From positions 1 to 64,000 of the forward strand of contig CALUGI010000016.1 in the NCBI GenBank assembly GCA_944320135.1: a DNA stretch of 64,000 nucleotides, written 5' to 3'. The stretch is from an uncultured Phocaeicola sp. (GTDB lineage Bacteria > Bacteroidota > Bacteroidia > Bacteroidales > Bacteroidaceae). Shown in pieces: positions 7,790 through 17,618 of this stretch. A program made the position numbers and the translations under genes. The notes under the pieces were generated by a model. It made no database searches. It saw only the letters and a list, made by a program, of their open reading frames with translations, and was not told the origin of the DNA. Position 1 is the first letter of the stretch. The number at the start of each line of letters is the position of its first letter.

Positions 7790-8611
7790 TCACTCCAACT
7801 TCACATACCCCAACCGCGTATATCGCACCCCGCGAGATTCGTAGTGCGACATCACTTTTGCCGACTTCACCCGCAATGTTTCGCCTTTCTCCACCTTCCG
7901 GCTCCGGCAGCTCAGGGAATCCGGCGCAAGGCTCCGCGCCGCCGCTTTCACCGGAAACGTAAAACGGTTGCCGTCGCGGTCGGCTACCAGCACGTTCTGG
8001 TCCACATAAAAGTCGGGCTTGTAGGTATCTACCTGAAGGCGCACGTTCAGCACTGTCAGGCACATGTCTTTCAACCGGTCTCCTGCGCTCCCTACAAACT
8101 GGCTGGCCGAAGGCACACGCGACTTGTTGACGGCAAGTTCAAAATGGATGCGGGTGAAAAGTTTCGCCAGCTCCTTCAGACGATCGTATTTCCTGCTGTC
8201 AGAAACAAACTTGTTCGCTATCCAGTACACGTAAGAAGGGTCGATATAAAAAATCTCGGAAAGGTGCTTCCCTTTATATTTCCCGAACGGAATGATCTCG
8301 TCGGCATCTGCATAATCGAGTTCAAAAGCGGAACTGCCGGCCACGTCGAGCCACACGTTGCAGTTCCGCAGCAGACCGAACACGCGGCTTGCAGCCTCTT
8401 CAAAAACGACGCCGAGCGTGCAGACAAACACGGGCGCGCGTCGGGAAGAAAACGCCCGCCAAAGCGCATAATACGGGCGGAATTTTGTAGCCATCGTGAT
8501 GACATACGTCCCGTTGCTCCGGCTTCTCCCCTTATTGAACGACTCGATCCGCTCAAACTGTCTGGCTGCCATCTCAGGCGCCAGCCGATACAACTCATCG
8601 TAACGTTCCAT
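7790..8611 (-). CDS. Uncharacterised protein with an ExoX-like C-terminal domain
   Basis: 273 residues from the ATG at 8611, chosen because a strong Shine-Dalgarno sequence (AAGGAGGTGAT) precedes it; most genes here lack one. The only recognisable part is at residues 105-130: DEIIPFGKYKGKHLSEI followed by DPSYVYWI, the fingerprint of the small domain found at the C-terminus of exodeoxyribonuclease X and related proteins. There is no DnaQ-type exonuclease domain. The C-terminal 60 residues are basic and beta-rich. The function is unknown; nucleic-acid binding would be a guess. Stops 4 bases from the folK-like gene on the other strand. Confidence 0.7.
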   Translation of the reverse strand: MERYDELYRLAPEMAARQFERIESFNKGRSRSNGTYVITMATKFRPYYALWRAFSSRRAPVFVCTLGVVFEEAASRVFGLLRNCNVWLDVAGSSAFELDYADADEIIPFGKYKGKHLSEIFYIDPSYVYWIANKFVSDSRKYDRLKELAKLFTRIHFELAVNKSRVPSASQFVGSAGDRLKDMCLTVLNVRLQVDTYKPDFYVDQNVLVADRDGNRFTFPVKAAARSLAPDSLSCRSRKVEKGETLRVKSAKVMSHYESRGVRYTRLGYVKLE

Positions 8612-8678
8612 ATCACCTCCTTCTCTTGGCCCCAATATAAGAAAAATTCTGCGGAAACGCAAGCGTATTCACGCACAA

Positions 8679-8714
8679 AGCCGCAAAAACACGTTCAAAT
8701 GTGTTTTTGCGGCT
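8679..8714. terminator. Hairpin downstream of uxaB
   Basis: AGCCGCAAAAACAC (8679-8692) and GTGTTTTTGCGGCT (8701-8714) are exact inverted repeats of 14 bp around an 8-base loop. No long U-tract follows on either strand, so its terminator role after uxaB (minus) is inferred from position. Confidence 0.55.
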
Positions 8715-8753
8715 CCACGTCAATGCCCTAAGCGCGGCGCATCCGCACGCGGC

Positions 8754-10193
8754 TTACAGGATGGATTTCACCGTCTCAAGCATACCTTTTTCCTGAATGC
8801 TGTCCAAGTCGGCTTTCACGGCTTCCGTCAGTCCGGGGACAGCGTTCAGGTTTTCTCCCCATATCGACTCGGCGGCAAGCACGCCTTCGGCCACTTTCCG
8901 AGTGTCGCCCGTAGCCCACAGGTTTTTCAGCAAGTCCATGATGTCCTGCGCGTCGTTCGGAACGATTTCCGTACCGTCCTCGCGCACGCCTCCCTTGTAG
9001 TAGGTGATGATGGCGGCCAGTCCCAGCACCAAGCCCGCAGGCAGTTCGCCTTTGCGCTGGAGGTAAGTTTTCAGTCCCGGCAGGTCGCGCGTCTGGTATT
9101 TCGGGAACGAGTTCAGCATGATTGAGGTCACCTGATGGTCAACGAACGGATTGTTGAACCGGTCGAGCACGTCGGAAGCGAATTTCTCCAGCTCCGGTTT
9201 CGGAAGGTTGAGGGTCTCCATCAGTTCGTCGAACATCACTTTGCGGATGAACTTGCCGACTACCGGATGCTGGCAAGCGTCGCGCACGATGTTGATGCCC
9301 GACAGATAAGCCACCGGCGAAAGCACGGTATGCGGTCCGTTGAGAAGCGTCACCTTTCTTTCGTGGTAAGGAGCTTCCGACGGCACGAACAGCACGTTCA
9401 AACCTGCCTTGTCAGCCGGGAACTCTTCAGCCACTTCCTGCGGAGCTTCGATGACCCACAGGTGGAAAATTTCAGCCTGCACCACCAGATTGTCATCGTA
9501 TTGCAGCTTTTCTTTGATGGCGGCAATGTCCTTGCGCGGAAATCCCGGCACGATACGGTCTACCAAAGTCGCATACACTCCGCACGCCTTTTCAAACCAA
9601 TTCTTGAAGCCATCGCCCAAACCCCACAGCTCGATATACTGATAGATGGTTTCTTTCAGCTTGTGCCCGTTCAGAAAAATAAGTTCGCACGGGAAGATAA
9701 TCAGTCCTTTCGTCATATCTCCGTTGAAAGTCTTATAGCGGTGATAGAGAAGCTGGGTCAGCTTTCCCGGATAAGACGAAGCGGGAGCGTCGTCCAGCTT
9801 GCACGACGGGTCGAAAGCGATGCCGGCTTCGGTCGTATTCGAAATCACGAAACGCATCTCCGGCTGCTCGGCCAGCTTCATGAACTCTGCATTCTGCGTA
9901 TAAGGATTCAGCGCGCGGCTGATGACGTCAATCATTGTCAGGCTGTTCACGCTTTCTCCTTTGTCCAATCCCTGAAGGTTTACGTGATAAAGGCAGTCTT
10001 GTGCGTTCAGCATGTCGACCATACCTTTCTCGATAGGCTGCACTACGACCACGCTGCTGTTGAAGTCGGTTTTCTCATCCATGTTGTAAATAATCCAATC
10101 CACAAACGCGCGGAGGAAGTTGCCTTCGCCAAACTGGATGATTCTTTCGGGGCGGACTGCCTTTTTCGCAGTCTCTTTGTTCAATGCTTTCAT
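8754..10193 (-). CDS. uxaB: Tagaturonate reductase (altronate oxidoreductase)
   Basis: 479 residues of the mannitol-dehydrogenase family. It reduces tagaturonate to altronate with NADH in galacturonate (pectin) breakdown, in the cytoplasm. The N-terminal dinucleotide fold begins IIQFGEGNFLRAF (19-31), and the family signature with the catalytic lysine region is in KVTLLNGPHTVLSPVAYLSG. Full family length. It diverges from uxaC, whose enzyme supplies its substrate; the two promoters overlap (10336-10382), implying joint control. No regulator gene is adjacent. Confidence 0.93.
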   Translation of the reverse strand: MKALNKETAKKAVRPERIIQFGEGNFLRAFVDWIIYNMDEKTDFNSSVVVVQPIEKGMVDMLNAQDCLYHVNLQGLDKGESVNSLTMIDVISRALNPYTQNAEFMKLAEQPEMRFVISNTTEAGIAFDPSCKLDDAPASSYPGKLTQLLYHRYKTFNGDMTKGLIIFPCELIFLNGHKLKETIYQYIELWGLGDGFKNWFEKACGVYATLVDRIVPGFPRKDIAAIKEKLQYDDNLVVQAEIFHLWVIEAPQEVAEEFPADKAGLNVLFVPSEAPYHERKVTLLNGPHTVLSPVAYLSGINIVRDACQHPVVGKFIRKVMFDELMETLNLPKPELEKFASDVLDRFNNPFVDHQVTSIMLNSFPKYQTRDLPGLKTYLQRKGELPAGLVLGLAAIITYYKGGVREDGTEIVPNDAQDIMDLLKNLWATGDTRKVAEGVLAAESIWGENLNAVPGLTEAVKADLDSIQEKGMLETVKSIL

Positions 10194-10335
10194 GTCAATA
10201 TGTTTTTAATTGTAAGTAAAACTTTCAAAATTTCGCGACATGCACTCTCTTTCCGCCGGAGACGGCATGACATAACACTGATTCTCAAATTCTTGTCAAA
10301 CGGGTTTAAGACTTAAATTTCTTAAATCAGCGGTG

Positions 10336-10365
10336 CAAATATACGAAATATTTTGTTATTCCAAA
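10336..10365 (-). promoter_or_regulatory. uxaB promoter
   Basis: On the minus strand TTTG (10362-10365) is followed after 18 bases by TATATTTG (10336-10343), a good Bacteroidetes promoter. Start codon at 10193. Confidence 0.65.
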
Positions 10366-10382
10366 TAAAATTTGTACTTTCG
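10352..10382 (+). promoter_or_regulatory. uxaC promoter
   Basis: TTTG (10352-10355), 19 bases, then TACTTTCG (10375-10382; seven of eight matches). It overlaps the oppositely directed uxaB promoter. The predicted 5' leader is about 165 bases and includes a 22-bp mini-hairpin-type unit. Confidence 0.6.
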
Positions 10383-10439
10383 TGTTCGATAACGGAAAAA
10401 TATTTGAAACATTGTATTCTTAAACATAAATAAATTGTA

Positions 10440-10510
10440 AGCAAACGCGGCGGAAAGCCGAAAGGCGCACGCCCGCGTTCCGGACGAAACGTCTGCGCGT
10501 TTTTAAAAAA
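10440..10510 (+). repeat. GC-rich 22-bp-unit array, uxaC leader
   Basis: At least one clear unit, TTCCGGACGAAACGTCTGCG at 10478-10497 (unit to 10499), followed by TTTTTAAAAAA. The stretch 10470-10491 matches 21820-21841 at 21 of 22 positions. See the array at 18646. Confidence 0.45.
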
Positions 10511-10554
10511 GGCAAGCGAATTTTACGACACATATAAAACCAAAACAATTTGTC

Positions 10555-11958
10555 ATGAAAAAATTTATGGACGAAAACTTCCTGCTGCAAACCGAAACCG
10601 CACAGGAGCTGTATCACAATCATGCGGCCAAAATGCCGATTATCGACTACCATTGCCATTTGATTCCGAAAATGGTGGCTGAAGACTACCAGTTCAAGTC
10701 GATTACCGAACTGTGGCTGGGGGGCGACCACTACAAATGGCGCGCGATGAGAAGCAACGGAGTGGAGGAACGCTACTGCACAGGAGACGCTACCGATTGG
10801 GAAAAGTTCGAGAAATGGGCCGAGACCGTCCCCTATACATTCCGCAACCCGCTGTACCACTGGACGCATCTGGAACTGAAGACAGCCTTCGGAATCACGA
10901 AGATTCTGAATCCGGACACCGCACGCGAGATATTCGACGAATGCAACGCGAAGCTCGCCACTCCAGAGTACACTGCCCGCAACCTGATGCGCCGCTATCA
11001 CGTGGAAACCGTCTGCACGACCGACGATCCGATAGACTCGCTGGAATATCACATCGCCACCCGCGAAAGCGGCTTTGAAATCAAGATGCTCCCCACTTGG
11101 CGGCCGGACAAGGCTATGGCGGTAGAAGTGCCTGCCAATTTCCGCGCCTATATGGAAAAACTGTCGGAAGCGAGCGGCGTGCAGATCTCCACGTTCGACG
11201 ACATGGTGGCCGCCTTGCGCAAACGCCATGAGTTCTTTGCCGAACAGGGATGCAAACTCTCCGACCACGGCATCGAAGAATTTTATGCGGAAGACTACAC
11301 GGACGCGGAAATCAACGCTATATTCAATAAGGTCTACGGAGGCAAGGAACTTTCGAAAGAGGAGATTCTGAAATTCAAGTCGGCCATGTTAGTGATATTC
11401 GCCGAAATGGATTGGGAAACGGGATGGACGCAGCAGTTCCACTACGGAGCCATCCGCGACAACAACACGAAGATGTTCAAACTTCTGGGCCCGGACACCG
11501 GATTCGACTCCATCGGAGAGTTCGCCACAGCCAAGGCCATGTCGAAATTCCTCGACCGTCTGAACACGGAGGGCAAGCTCGCGAAAACCATCCTCTACAA
11601 CCTGAACCCGTGCGCCAACGAAGTGATTGCCACCATGCTGGGCAATTTCCAAGACGGCTCCGTGCCGGGAAAGATTCAGTTCGGTTCGGGGTGGTGGTTC
11701 CTCGACCAGAAAGACGGCATGGAAAAGCAAATGAACGCCTTGTCGCTTCTCGGCCTGCTGAGCCGCTTCGTGGGAATGCTCACTGACTCGCGTTCGTTCC
11801 TTTCTTATCCGCGCCACGAGTATTTCCGCCGCACGCTGTGCAACTTGCTCGGAAAAGACGTGGAAAACGGAGAAATCCCCTATAGCGAAATGGCCCGCGT
11901 GCAGCAGATGGTAGAAGACATCTGCTACAACAACGCTAAAAACTTCTTCCGGTTCTAA
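10555..11958 (+). CDS. uxaC: Uronate isomerase (glucuronate/galacturonate isomerase)
   Basis: 467 residues of the amidohydrolase-like UxaC family. It converts D-glucuronate to D-fructuronate and D-galacturonate to D-tagaturonate, the entry step of hexuronate catabolism. The metal-binding HCH of strand 1 is in DYHCHLIPKM (His 33, His 35). Conserved TTDDP (about 160-164) and SGWWFLDQKDGME near the C-terminus fit the family. The ATG at 10555 follows a long leader from the promoter at 10352. It is divergent to uxaB, whose enzyme acts on the product tagaturonate. A strong terminator follows. Confidence 0.95.
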   Translation: MKKFMDENFLLQTETAQELYHNHAAKMPIIDYHCHLIPKMVAEDYQFKSITELWLGGDHYKWRAMRSNGVEERYCTGDATDWEKFEKWAETVPYTFRNPLYHWTHLELKTAFGITKILNPDTAREIFDECNAKLATPEYTARNLMRRYHVETVCTTDDPIDSLEYHIATRESGFEIKMLPTWRPDKAMAVEVPANFRAYMEKLSEASGVQISTFDDMVAALRKRHEFFAEQGCKLSDHGIEEFYAEDYTDAEINAIFNKVYGGKELSKEEILKFKSAMLVIFAEMDWETGWTQQFHYGAIRDNNTKMFKLLGPDTGFDSIGEFATAKAMSKFLDRLNTEGKLAKTILYNLNPCANEVIATMLGNFQDGSVPGKIQFGSGWWFLDQKDGMEKQMNALSLLGLLSRFVGMLTDSRSFLSYPRHEYFRRTLCNLLGKDVENGEIPYSEMARVQQMVEDICYNNAKNFFRF

Positions 11959-11993
11959 ACGGATTTTGTAGTCGTTATTGGCACCAAGCAAGC

Positions 11994-12033
11994 ATTGCCG
12001 TGAACGGGTTCGCCCGCTCACGGCAATCTTTTT
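11994..12033 (+). terminator. uxaC terminator
   Basis: ATTGCCGTGA (11994-12003) pairs with TCACGGCAAT (12018-12027). An inner CGGG/CCCG stem is capped by a TTCG tetraloop, and CTTTTT follows. Confidence 0.9.
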
Positions 12034-12057
12034 ACGGATATTCTAATCATTTTTTTG

Positions 12058-12065
12058 TACTTTTG
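12058..12065 (+). promoter_or_regulatory. -7 element of the YycJ-like gene
   Basis: TACTTTTG, a full match, 39 bases before the ATG at 12105 and just after the uxaC terminator. Confidence 0.55.
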
Positions 12066-12104
12066 CGTTCCGTTTTACGGAAAGAACATAAAAAGTACGC
12101 ACAG

Positions 12105-12908
12105 ATGAAAATAAATTTCATGAGTCTGGCGAGCGGAAGCAGCGGCAACTGCTACTATCTCGCTACGGACAACACGGCAATATTGATTGACGCCGGAATA
12201 GGCATCCGCACCATCAAAAAGGTGTTCAAGGAATACGCCCTCAACCTGCAAGCGGTACAGGGATTGTTTGTCACCCACGACCACGCAGACCACATCAAGG
12301 CTGCGGGGCATTTGGGAGAGAAATACGGCATTCCGGTCTACTCGACCGAAGAAATCCACAAGGGAATGCACAGGAGTTATTGCATGACCGAGAAGCTGGG
12401 CCGCGAGCACATCCGCCTCATCCGGAAAGAAGAGCCGACGCAGTTGGGCGACTTCCGGATAACCTGCTTCGAGGTGCCGCACGACGGCATGGACAACGTG
12501 GGCTACTGCATCTCGGCTGGCGACAAAACATTTTCTTTCCTCACCGACATCGGACACATCACTCCCACCGCCTCGCGCTACATCTCGATGGCCGACTATC
12601 TCGTCATAGAAGCAAACTACGACGAGTCGATGCTGCAGATGGGGCCTTACCCTCCGCATCTGAAAGCCCGCATAGCCGGTCCGAACGGACATCTGAGCAA
12701 CGGCGAGCTGGCCGAGCATCTGGCAAGCCATTTCACGGAAAGACTGAAATACGTGTGGCTTTGCCATCTGAGCAAAGACAACAACCATCCGGAACTGGCC
12801 TACAAAACGGTGGAAATTGCGCTGAAAGAAAAAGGAATCACGGCGGGAAAAGACGTGCAAGTGATTCCGCTGCGACGCACGACGCCCTCCGAACTATACA
12901 GCCTCTAA
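12105..12908 (+). CDS. Metallo-beta-lactamase-fold hydrolase, YycJ/WalJ-like
   Basis: 267 residues from the ATG at 12105, which begins MKINFMSLASGSSGNCYYL, the usual start of the YycJ/WalJ family; an earlier in-frame start adds an unrelated tail and overlaps the terminator. The two-metal site is visible as HDHADH (58-63), with FLTDIGH (about 145-151) supplying the bridging aspartate. Members are predicted 5'-3' exonucleases or phosphodiesterases; WalJ in Firmicutes is linked to cell-wall and replication coordination, but no WalRK-like genes are nearby. Monocistronic, convergent with the his operon. Confidence 0.88.
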   Translation: MKINFMSLASGSSGNCYYLATDNTAILIDAGIGIRTIKKVFKEYALNLQAVQGLFVTHDHADHIKAAGHLGEKYGIPVYSTEEIHKGMHRSYCMTEKLGREHIRLIRKEEPTQLGDFRITCFEVPHDGMDNVGYCISAGDKTFSFLTDIGHITPTASRYISMADYLVIEANYDESMLQMGPYPPHLKARIAGPNGHLSNGELAEHLASHFTERLKYVWLCHLSKDNNHPELAYKTVEIALKEKGITAGKDVQVIPLRRTTPSELYSL

Positions 12909-12985
12909 GCCCGGAAAACGGAACGCCCCGGAATTTCGGCGGAATGCGCCGGCGTTTCCTGCAAAACGCGCCGAAGCGTTCCGGC

Positions 12986-13060
12986 AAACAAAAACATGCG
13001 CGAAGGCGCAAGGATGCGGAGCGTCTTCCGGCTCTCCCCAACCTTGCGCCTTCGCGCATG
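12986..13060 (-). terminator. his operon terminator (19-bp stem)
   Basis: Positions 12995-13013 and 13042-13060 are exact inverted repeats (core ATGCGCGAAGGCGCAAGG and its complement) with a 28-base loop. On the minus strand TTTTTGTTT follows. It lies 13 bases beyond the hisB stop. The flank 12911-12978 carries mini-hairpin units of the dispersed type. Confidence 0.8.
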
Positions 13061-13073
13061 AAACATGTCCCGG

Positions 13074-14198
13074 TCAGATGGTTCCCTTGCTCGAAGGAAT
13101 CTCGTAATGATAGATGTCCCGCCGCACAGCCATCTTGACGCTCCGCGCGAACGCCTTGAAAATGCCCTCAATCTTGTGGTGCTCGTTCTGCCCTTCAGCT
13201 TTGACGTTCAGGTTCATCCGGGCCTCATCGCTGAGCGACTTGAAAAAATGAAGGAACATTTCCGTGGGCATGTCGCCTATCTTCTCGCGCTTGAACTCCG
13301 CATCCCACACTAACCACGGACGGCCTCCGAAGTCAAGAGCCACCTGGCAAAGGCAATCGTCCATCGGCAGGCAATATCCGTAGCGTTCGATGCCGCGTTT
13401 GCTCCCTAACGCCTTTCGCAAGCATTCTCCCAATGCCAAAGCCGTATCTTCAATGGTGTGATGCTCGTCCACCTGCAAGTCGCCGTCCACCCGAACGGTC
13501 AGGTCGACGCCTCCATGCTTGCCTATCTGCTCAAGCATGTGGTCGAAAAATCCCAATCCCGTCCGGACATCGCACGCTCCGTCTCCGTCCAGATTCACCC
13601 GGACGAAGATGTCGGTTTCCTTGGTGGTGCGCCGCACTTCCGCAATCCGTTCTCCGGCGAAAAGGAATTCCGAGACACGGTCCCAATCGGTCGTGGCAAG
13701 CACGCACGTATCTTCCAGTTTCGTGCCTTTCACCGACGACTTGTCCGGCTGGAGAAGAATCGCCTTGCAGCCCAAGTTGTAGGCCAGTTCCACATCCGTC
13801 AGCCGGTCGCCAATCACGAAACTTCCTTCCATGTCATACTCCGGATTGCCGAGGTAAGCGGTCAGCATCCCCGTGCGGGGTTTCCTTGTAGGGGCGTTGT
13901 CTTCGGGAAAACTGCGGTCGATAAGCACTTCATCGAAGTCGATGCCCTCTCCCCGCAAAGCGTTCATGACAAGATTGTGTACGGGCCAGAACGTATCTTC
14001 GGGAAACGACGGAGTGCCCAGCCCGTCCTGATTGGTCACCATCACGAAGCGGAAATCCAGCTTCTTGCGAATGAAATAAAGATTGCGGAACACTTTCGGG
14101 CAAAACTCCAGCTTTTCGAACGAATCAAGCTGATAGTCCACAGGCGGCTCGACGACCAATGTCCCGTCACGGTCGATAAATAAAACTTTCTTCTTCAT
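13074..14198 (-). CDS. hisB: Bifunctional histidinol-phosphatase / imidazoleglycerol-phosphate dehydratase
   Basis: 374 residues, a two-domain fusion as in enterobacteria. The N-terminal HAD phosphatase (about 1-165) has DRDGT (9-13), TNQDG and [10 protein letters not shown] and removes phosphate from histidinol phosphate. The C-terminal dehydratase (about 178-374) has the manganese-binding [23 protein letters not shown] and NEHHKIEG motifs. It is the last gene of hisG-hisD-hisC-hisB, 12 bases after hisC, followed by a long-stem terminator. hisH, hisA, hisF and hisIE are not in the window. Confidence 0.95.
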   Translation of the reverse strand: MKKKVLFIDRDGTLVVEPPVDYQLDSFEKLEFCPKVFRNLYFIRKKLDFRFVMVTNQDGLGTPSFPEDTFWPVHNLVMNALRGEGIDFDEVLIDRSFPEDNAPTRKPRTGMLTAYLGNPEYDMEGSFVIGDRLTDVELAYNLGCKAILLQPDKSSVKGTKLEDTCVLATTDWDRVSEFLFAGERIAEVRRTTKETDIFVRVNLDGDGACDVRTGLGFFDHMLEQIGKHGGVDLTVRVDGDLQVDEHHTIEDTALALGECLRKALGSKRGIERYGYCLPMDDCLCQVALDFGGRPWLVWDAEFKREKIGDMPTEMFLHFFKSLSDEARMNLNVKAEGQNEHHKIEGIFKAFARSVKMAVRRDIYHYEIPSSKGTI

Positions 14199-14210
14199 GT
14201 CTATTCCCTT

Positions 14211-15260
14211 TCAGTCGGCCGGTTCCCCGTATTGCCTCAACGCTTCCAGCAGCGCATCGTTCTCCGGACGTGTGCCGACGGTCACGCGCAAACAATTGTG
14301 GCAAAGAGCTACATTAGTACGGTTGCGCACAATAATGCCTTTGTCGACCAAATAATTGTAAATCTTCTTCGCGTCGCTCACCTCAGTCAGAAAGAAATTG
14401 GCGTCAGTAGGGTACACGCGGCGGCAACACTCCAGCCTCTTGAACTCTTCCACTAACCGCGCACGTTCTTCAAGCAGCGACTTCACCCATTGCTTCACCT
14501 GATAGTGTTGTTCCATCATGCGGAGGGCCTCCCGCTGAGTCAAGAGGTTCACATTGTAAGGATACTTGATTTTATTCATAATCCCTATAATGTCAACAGA
14601 CGCAAAGGCCATGCCCAACCGGATGGCCGCACACCCCCATGCCTTTGAGAACGTCTGAAGCACCACCAGGTTAGGGTGCGTTTCCAATTCGCTTAGAAAA
14701 GAAGGTTCTGAGGAGAAGTCGGAATAAGCCTCGTCCACTATCACCAATCCGTCAAAACGCTTCAATAAAGAAAGTATCTCCTTGCGATCGAGATTGTTTC
14801 CGGTGGGGTTATTCGGCGAACAGAGGAACATCAATTTGGTATTCCCGTCGGCTGCGGCCAGCATGTCATCGGCTTTAAACTGAAAGTCGGAATCAAGACG
14901 CACGTTACGATACTCCACATCGTTCACATCCGCACACACTGAATACATTCCGTATGTAGGTTCGATTGCCACCACGTTGTCCGTTTCCGGACGGCAGAAC
15001 GCCCGAAACATAAGGTCGATGGCTTCATCGCTTCCGTTTCCCAGGAATATCTGTTCGGGAAGCACTTTCTTGACCGGAGCAATCTTGCGTTTCAACTCCC
15101 ATTGCAGAGGATCAGGATAACGGTTGTTCGGCGTATTGTAAGGATTCTCGTTGGCATCCAGAAACACGGAAGCCTCCTTTCCGCTATACTCGTCGCGTGC
15201 CGAAGAATAAGGTTTCAACGCCCAGATGTTAGGGCGCACAAGTTCTTTCAATGTCTTCAT
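14211..15260 (-). CDS. hisC: Histidinol-phosphate aminotransferase
   Basis: 349 residues, PLP-dependent class I/II fold. It transaminates imidazole-acetol phosphate with glutamate. Visible are [22 protein letters not shown] with the PLP-contacting Asp and Tyr, the Schiff-base lysine in [15 protein letters not shown], and the terminal [17 protein letters not shown] with the carboxylate-binding arginine. Its start overlaps the hisD stop by 4 bases, so the two are translationally coupled. Confidence 0.95.
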   Translation of the reverse strand: MKTLKELVRPNIWALKPYSSARDEYSGKEASVFLDANENPYNTPNNRYPDPLQWELKRKIAPVKKVLPEQIFLGNGSDEAIDLMFRAFCRPETDNVVAIEPTYGMYSVCADVNDVEYRNVRLDSDFQFKADDMLAAADGNTKLMFLCSPNNPTGNNLDRKEILSLLKRFDGLVIVDEAYSDFSSEPSFLSELETHPNLVVLQTFSKAWGCAAIRLGMAFASVDIIGIMNKIKYPYNVNLLTQREALRMMEQHYQVKQWVKSLLEERARLVEEFKRLECCRRVYPTDANFFLTEVSDAKKIYNYLVDKGIIVRNRTNVALCHNCLRVTVGTRPENDALLEALRQYGEPAD

Positions 15261-16540
15261 ATCTTCCGGTTTAATCGTAACGACACTGCATTCTTGTGCG
15301 CGTCCAGATATTCGTTGGCCGCCAGCACCTCGATAGCCGGGCCGATAGTGGCTATTCCTTCGGAGGTAATCTCCTGAAAAGTGATTTTGCGGATAAAGCT
15401 GTCGAGGCTCACTCCGCTATATGCCTTCGCATATCCGTTTGTGGGCAAAGTGTGGTTGGTGCCCGACGCATAGTCGCCCGCGCTTTCCGGAGAATACGGA
15501 CCGAGGAACACGGAACCGGCATTAACCACCCGGTCGGCTATCTGCATGTAGTCTTTGGTTTCTACAATCAAGTGTTCGGGGGCATACTCGTTTACCATAG
15601 CGACCGCCTCTTCCATGTCTTTCACCAGAACCAGCCTGCTCGATTCGAGCGACTTCGAGGCAATCTGTTTGCGGGGAAGCCGTTCGAGCTGGCGGGCCAC
15701 TTCCTGCTGCACCCGTTGCAGCAACTCGGAAGATGTCGTCACCAGAATCACCTGACTGTCTACTCCGTGCTCGGCTTGCGACAAAAGGTCGGAAGCCACG
15801 AATGCAGGATTTGCAGTTTCATCTGCCAATACCGCCACCTCAGAGGGGCCTGCCGGCATGTCGATGGCCACATCGCGAAGTGACACCTGCTGCTTGGCTG
15901 CGGTTACATACTGATTGCCCGGCCCGAATATCTTGTAAACCTTCGGCACCGAAGTCGTGCCGTAAGCCATAGCGCCTATGGCCTGCACTCCCCCTGCCTT
16001 GAACACCTTGCTCACTCCGGCCACCTGCGCCGCATAAAGAATGGCCGGATGAATTTTCCCGTCGCGGCCGGGAGGCGAACAAAGCACAATCTCCTTGCAC
16101 CCTGCAATCCGGGCAGGAGTTGCCAGCATCAGCACGGTGGAAAACAAAGGAGCCGTTCCTCCGGGCACATAAAGCCCTACTTTCTCAATAGCGACCGCCT
16201 TCTGCCAGCAAGTCACTCCGGGCAAGGTGGCCACCTTCTTGCCCTCAAACTTCTGTGCGGCATGGAAAGTGTGGATATTCTTGTGGGCAAGCATAATGGC
16301 AGCCTTCAGCTCGATGCTTACCGCCTTTTCAGCTTCCTTAAATTCTTCTTCAGTCACGGCCAAAGAGTGAAGCTCCACCTTGTCGAACTTCTTCTCATAC
16401 TCCATCACGGCTTTGTCGCCTTCCGTCCGCACGCGGCCGAGTATTTCGCGAACCGTTTCGCGAAGCGACTCCGTATTGAGTTCCGGACGTTTCAGCAAAG
16501 CGTTCCAATCCGCCCGGTCGGGATAAGTTACTATATTCAT
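15257..16540 (-). CDS. hisD: Histidinol dehydrogenase
   Basis: 427 residues, zinc- and NAD-dependent, performing the last two oxidations to L-histidine. Conserved stretches include [35 protein letters not shown], the zinc-ligand region [10 protein letters not shown], and EYAPEHLI. Full family length. It is preceded by 124 bases without a gene (16541-16664) that hold a short hairpin (GCAAAT/ATTTGC), but no separate promoter is obvious there. Confidence 0.96.
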   Translation of the reverse strand: MNIVTYPDRADWNALLKRPELNTESLRETVREILGRVRTEGDKAVMEYEKKFDKVELHSLAVTEEEFKEAEKAVSIELKAAIMLAHKNIHTFHAAQKFEGKKVATLPGVTCWQKAVAIEKVGLYVPGGTAPLFSTVLMLATPARIAGCKEIVLCSPPGRDGKIHPAILYAAQVAGVSKVFKAGGVQAIGAMAYGTTSVPKVYKIFGPGNQYVTAAKQQVSLRDVAIDMPAGPSEVAVLADETANPAFVASDLLSQAEHGVDSQVILVTTSSELLQRVQQEVARQLERLPRKQIASKSLESSRLVLVKDMEEAVAMVNEYAPEHLIVETKDYMQIADRVVNAGSVFLGPYSPESAGDYASGTNHTLPTNGYAKAYSGVSLDSFIRKITFQEITSEGIATIGPAIEVLAANEYLDAHKNAVSLRLNRKI

Positions 16541-16664
16541 ATTGCGTAATGTTTTTTAGCAAAGTCAACCGTCCGGCATTCCGCCGCCGCCCTTCAGCAA
16601 ATAGCCTCGGCATTTGCGGGAGAAGGCGCACGCGTTATCTGCGGGCCCAACGGAAAACCTCAAG

Positions 16665-17516
16665 TCAAAGTATCATTTTCTCTATCGGGAGCACCAGAAT
16701 GCCTTGTGCGCCAATGGCCTTCAACTTGCCGATAATCTCCCAAAAACGTTTCTCGTCGAGCACCGTATGCACGCTGCTCCATCCTTCCGTCGCCAACGGC
16801 ATGATTGTAGGGCTCTTTATGCCGGGAAGCACCTCTATGATGTCTTTCACCTTTTCGGAGGGCACGTTCATCAGCACATACTTCTTGTCCTCGGCAGCCT
16901 TCACCGCATCGATGCGGAAAAGCAGTTCCTTGAGCACTTCGCGTTTCTCGTCAGACAGATTCTTGTTGCCGATAAGGAGCGCTTCGCTCTTCATCACCAC
17001 TTCCACTTCTTTCAGGTTGTTGCTGATGAGCGTAGAGCCGGAGCTCACTATATCGAATATCGCGTCTGCCAACCCGATGCCCGGAGCGATTTCCACCGAG
17101 CCTGTAATCACGTGGATATCCGCCCGGATTCCGTTCCGGTCAAGAAAGCCTTTCAAGATTCCCGGATAGGACGTCGCGATTTTCTTCCCGTTGAACCATT
17201 CCAACCCGCAATAGTCTATCTCTTTATGAATGGCCAGCGAAAGACGGCATTTGCTGAATCCCAAACGCTTCACGATGTCGGCATCTTCCGCGCGTTCAAC
17301 AAACTCGTTTTCACCCACCACGCCGATATCGGCCACTCCGCCCGCCACGCATTGGGGGATGTCGTCGTCGCGGAGGAAAAGCACTTCCACAGGGAAATTG
17401 CTCGACTGGGTAAGCAAAGTACGTTTGGAAGTGGACAGTTTGATGTCCGCCTCCGCAAGCAGGGCCATCGTGTCTTCATACAGACGGCCTTTCGATTGTA
17501 CGGCAATTCTTAGCAT
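16665..17516 (-). CDS. hisG: ATP phosphoribosyltransferase, long form
   Basis: 283 residues, the hexameric long form with a C-terminal ACT-like regulatory domain, so no HisZ partner is needed. It commits PRPP and ATP to histidine synthesis and is normally feedback-inhibited by histidine. Seen: the N-terminal LRIAVQSKGRL, the PRPP loop in EIAPGIGLADAIFDIVSSGSTL, and the C-terminal regulatory part from about residue 215 with EVLPGIKSPTIMPL. First structural gene of the operon, 28 bases after the attenuator. Confidence 0.95.
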   Translation of the reverse strand: MLRIAVQSKGRLYEDTMALLAEADIKLSTSKRTLLTQSSNFPVEVLFLRDDDIPQCVAGGVADIGVVGENEFVERAEDADIVKRLGFSKCRLSLAIHKEIDYCGLEWFNGKKIATSYPGILKGFLDRNGIRADIHVITGSVEIAPGIGLADAIFDIVSSGSTLISNNLKEVEVVMKSEALLIGNKNLSDEKREVLKELLFRIDAVKAAEDKKYVLMNVPSEKVKDIIEVLPGIKSPTIMPLATEGWSSVHTVLDEKRFWEIIGKLKAIGAQGILVLPIEKMIL

Positions 17517-17543
17517 ATCATTCTCTTTTAAATGTTCGCAAAT

Positions 17544-17618
17544 AAAAAAAGGCTTGCCCGTCAGACAACGGCAAGCCTTCTATTCCGTGCAACCCCACAC
17601 ACACGCCTCAGCCTACCG
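17544..17618 (-). promoter_or_regulatory. his operon transcription attenuator
   Basis: Terminator: AAGGCTTGCC and GGCAAGCCTT (17549-17558 / 17570-17579) form a 10-bp stem followed on the minus strand by six T. Antiterminator: the minus-strand text CGGTAGGCT (17610-17618), which spans the leader-peptide stop codon, can pair over 9 bases with GGCTTGCCG (17569-17577), the left arm of the terminator, allowing G-U pairs. A ribosome stalled at the His codons would leave CGGTAGGCT free to block termination. The layout matches classical amino-acid attenuation. Confidence 0.85.

Noticed and set aside
16541-16664. Internal his promoter or second attenuator before hisD
   Set aside because: Only a short GCAAAT/ATTTGC hairpin and GC-rich text; no -7 element suitably placed and no leader frame.
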